Of a DNA stretch of 24,246 nt, positions 24,150 through 24,246 are shown piece after piece. The notes beneath the pieces are model-generated. The model saw only the letters and a list, made by a program, of their open reading frames with translations, was not told the DNA's origin and made no database searches. Each line of letters opens with the position of its first letter. The first letter of the stretch is position 1. Position numbers and translations under genes: made by a program. The DNA comes from JAUZPB01 sp037140715 (GTDB lineage Bacteria; Bacteroidota; Ignavibacteria; Ignavibacteriales; SURF-24), in the NCBI GenBank assembly GCA_037140715.1, contig JBAXDX010000042.1, positions 1 through 24,246 of the forward strand, read 5' to 3'.

Positions 24150-24246
24150 TCTCATGAGGGTGTCCGGAGTTTTCCGATTGACCCGTGATGTTCTCATGAG
24201 GTACTTGGAGTTTTCCGATTGACCCGTGACGCTCTCATGAGGTACT
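24150..24246. repeat. 41-42-bp tandem repeat with palindromic CTCATGAG
   Basis: Two full units (24150-24191, 42 bases; 24192-24232, 41 bases) and the first 14 bases of a third, cut by the window edge. The shared parts are TCTCATGAGG and GGAGTTTTCCGATTGACCCG. CTCATGAG is a perfect palindrome, and the first copy also has the small hairpin CGGA-GTTT-TCCG. Because the whole unit repeats, with only a few changed bases, this is a minisatellite-like array, not a CRISPR array. It lies upstream of rimO. Confidence 0.85.

Noticed and set aside
24150..24246. Possible CRISPR array
   Set aside because: The full 41-42-base unit repeats with only a few substitutions, so there are no unrelated spacers between repeats.

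Overview
The window looks like a chromosomal segment of an Ignavibacteria-type bacterium (Ignavibacteriota/Chlorobi side of the Bacteroidota superphylum). This is inferred from four things: a type IX secretion (T9SS) C-terminal sorting domain with the QNYPNPFNPTTQIEF motif, a PorV/PorQ-family outer-membrane protein, a GWxTD-domain protein, and promoter-like boxes of the Bacteroidota TAnnTTTG kind. No rRNA or tRNA gene and no CRISPR array was seen.

Left part (1-7332). A decayed ISL3-family transposase lies at the left edge on the minus strand. Next come a small PGPGW-type membrane protein and the GDP-L-fucose pair gmd and fcl, all on the minus strand. A DUF1232 (YkvA-like) protein is divergent from fcl; the two face away from each other across a 245-bp region with a TATATTTG box in each direction. 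A small CxC protein and a MacA/MacB-like export pair follow on the plus strand. The MacB-like subunit has no ATPase domain. A small TPM-domain protein on the minus strand closes this part.

Middle part (7333-11079). On the plus strand are gpmI (glycolysis), a PorV/PorQ-family beta-barrel protein and a lipoprotein that starts 12 bases after it.

Right part (11080-24088). All nine genes are on the minus strand. In transcription order they are rimO, a GWxTD-domain secreted protein, a PfkB-type sugar kinase, recN, a COG4119-like Nudix hydrolase (start overlaps the recN stop as TAATG), hemW, hydE, a secreted nonaheme cytochrome c with PKD-like, EF-hand and T9SS sorting regions, and a BtuB-like TonB-dependent receptor. 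A strong intrinsic terminator separates the last two. The right edge holds a 41-42-bp tandem repeat that runs out of the window.

The main functional theme is the cell envelope and redox. The nine-heme cytochrome carries both a Sec signal and a T9SS tag, so it is probably heme-loaded in the periplasm and then exported to the cell surface, a possible extracellular electron-transfer protein. HemW (heme trafficking) and HydE ([FeFe]-hydrogenase maturation) lie just upstream of it. A PorV-like protein, the class that helps T9SS cargo reach the surface, is encoded a few kb away. The most notable non-coding signals are a set of related intergenic palindromes (GAGTAYGATTAA core, three sites), a 378-bp leader in front of the cytochrome with a perfect Shine-Dalgarno sequence that serves no annotated gene, and the tandem repeat at the right edge.
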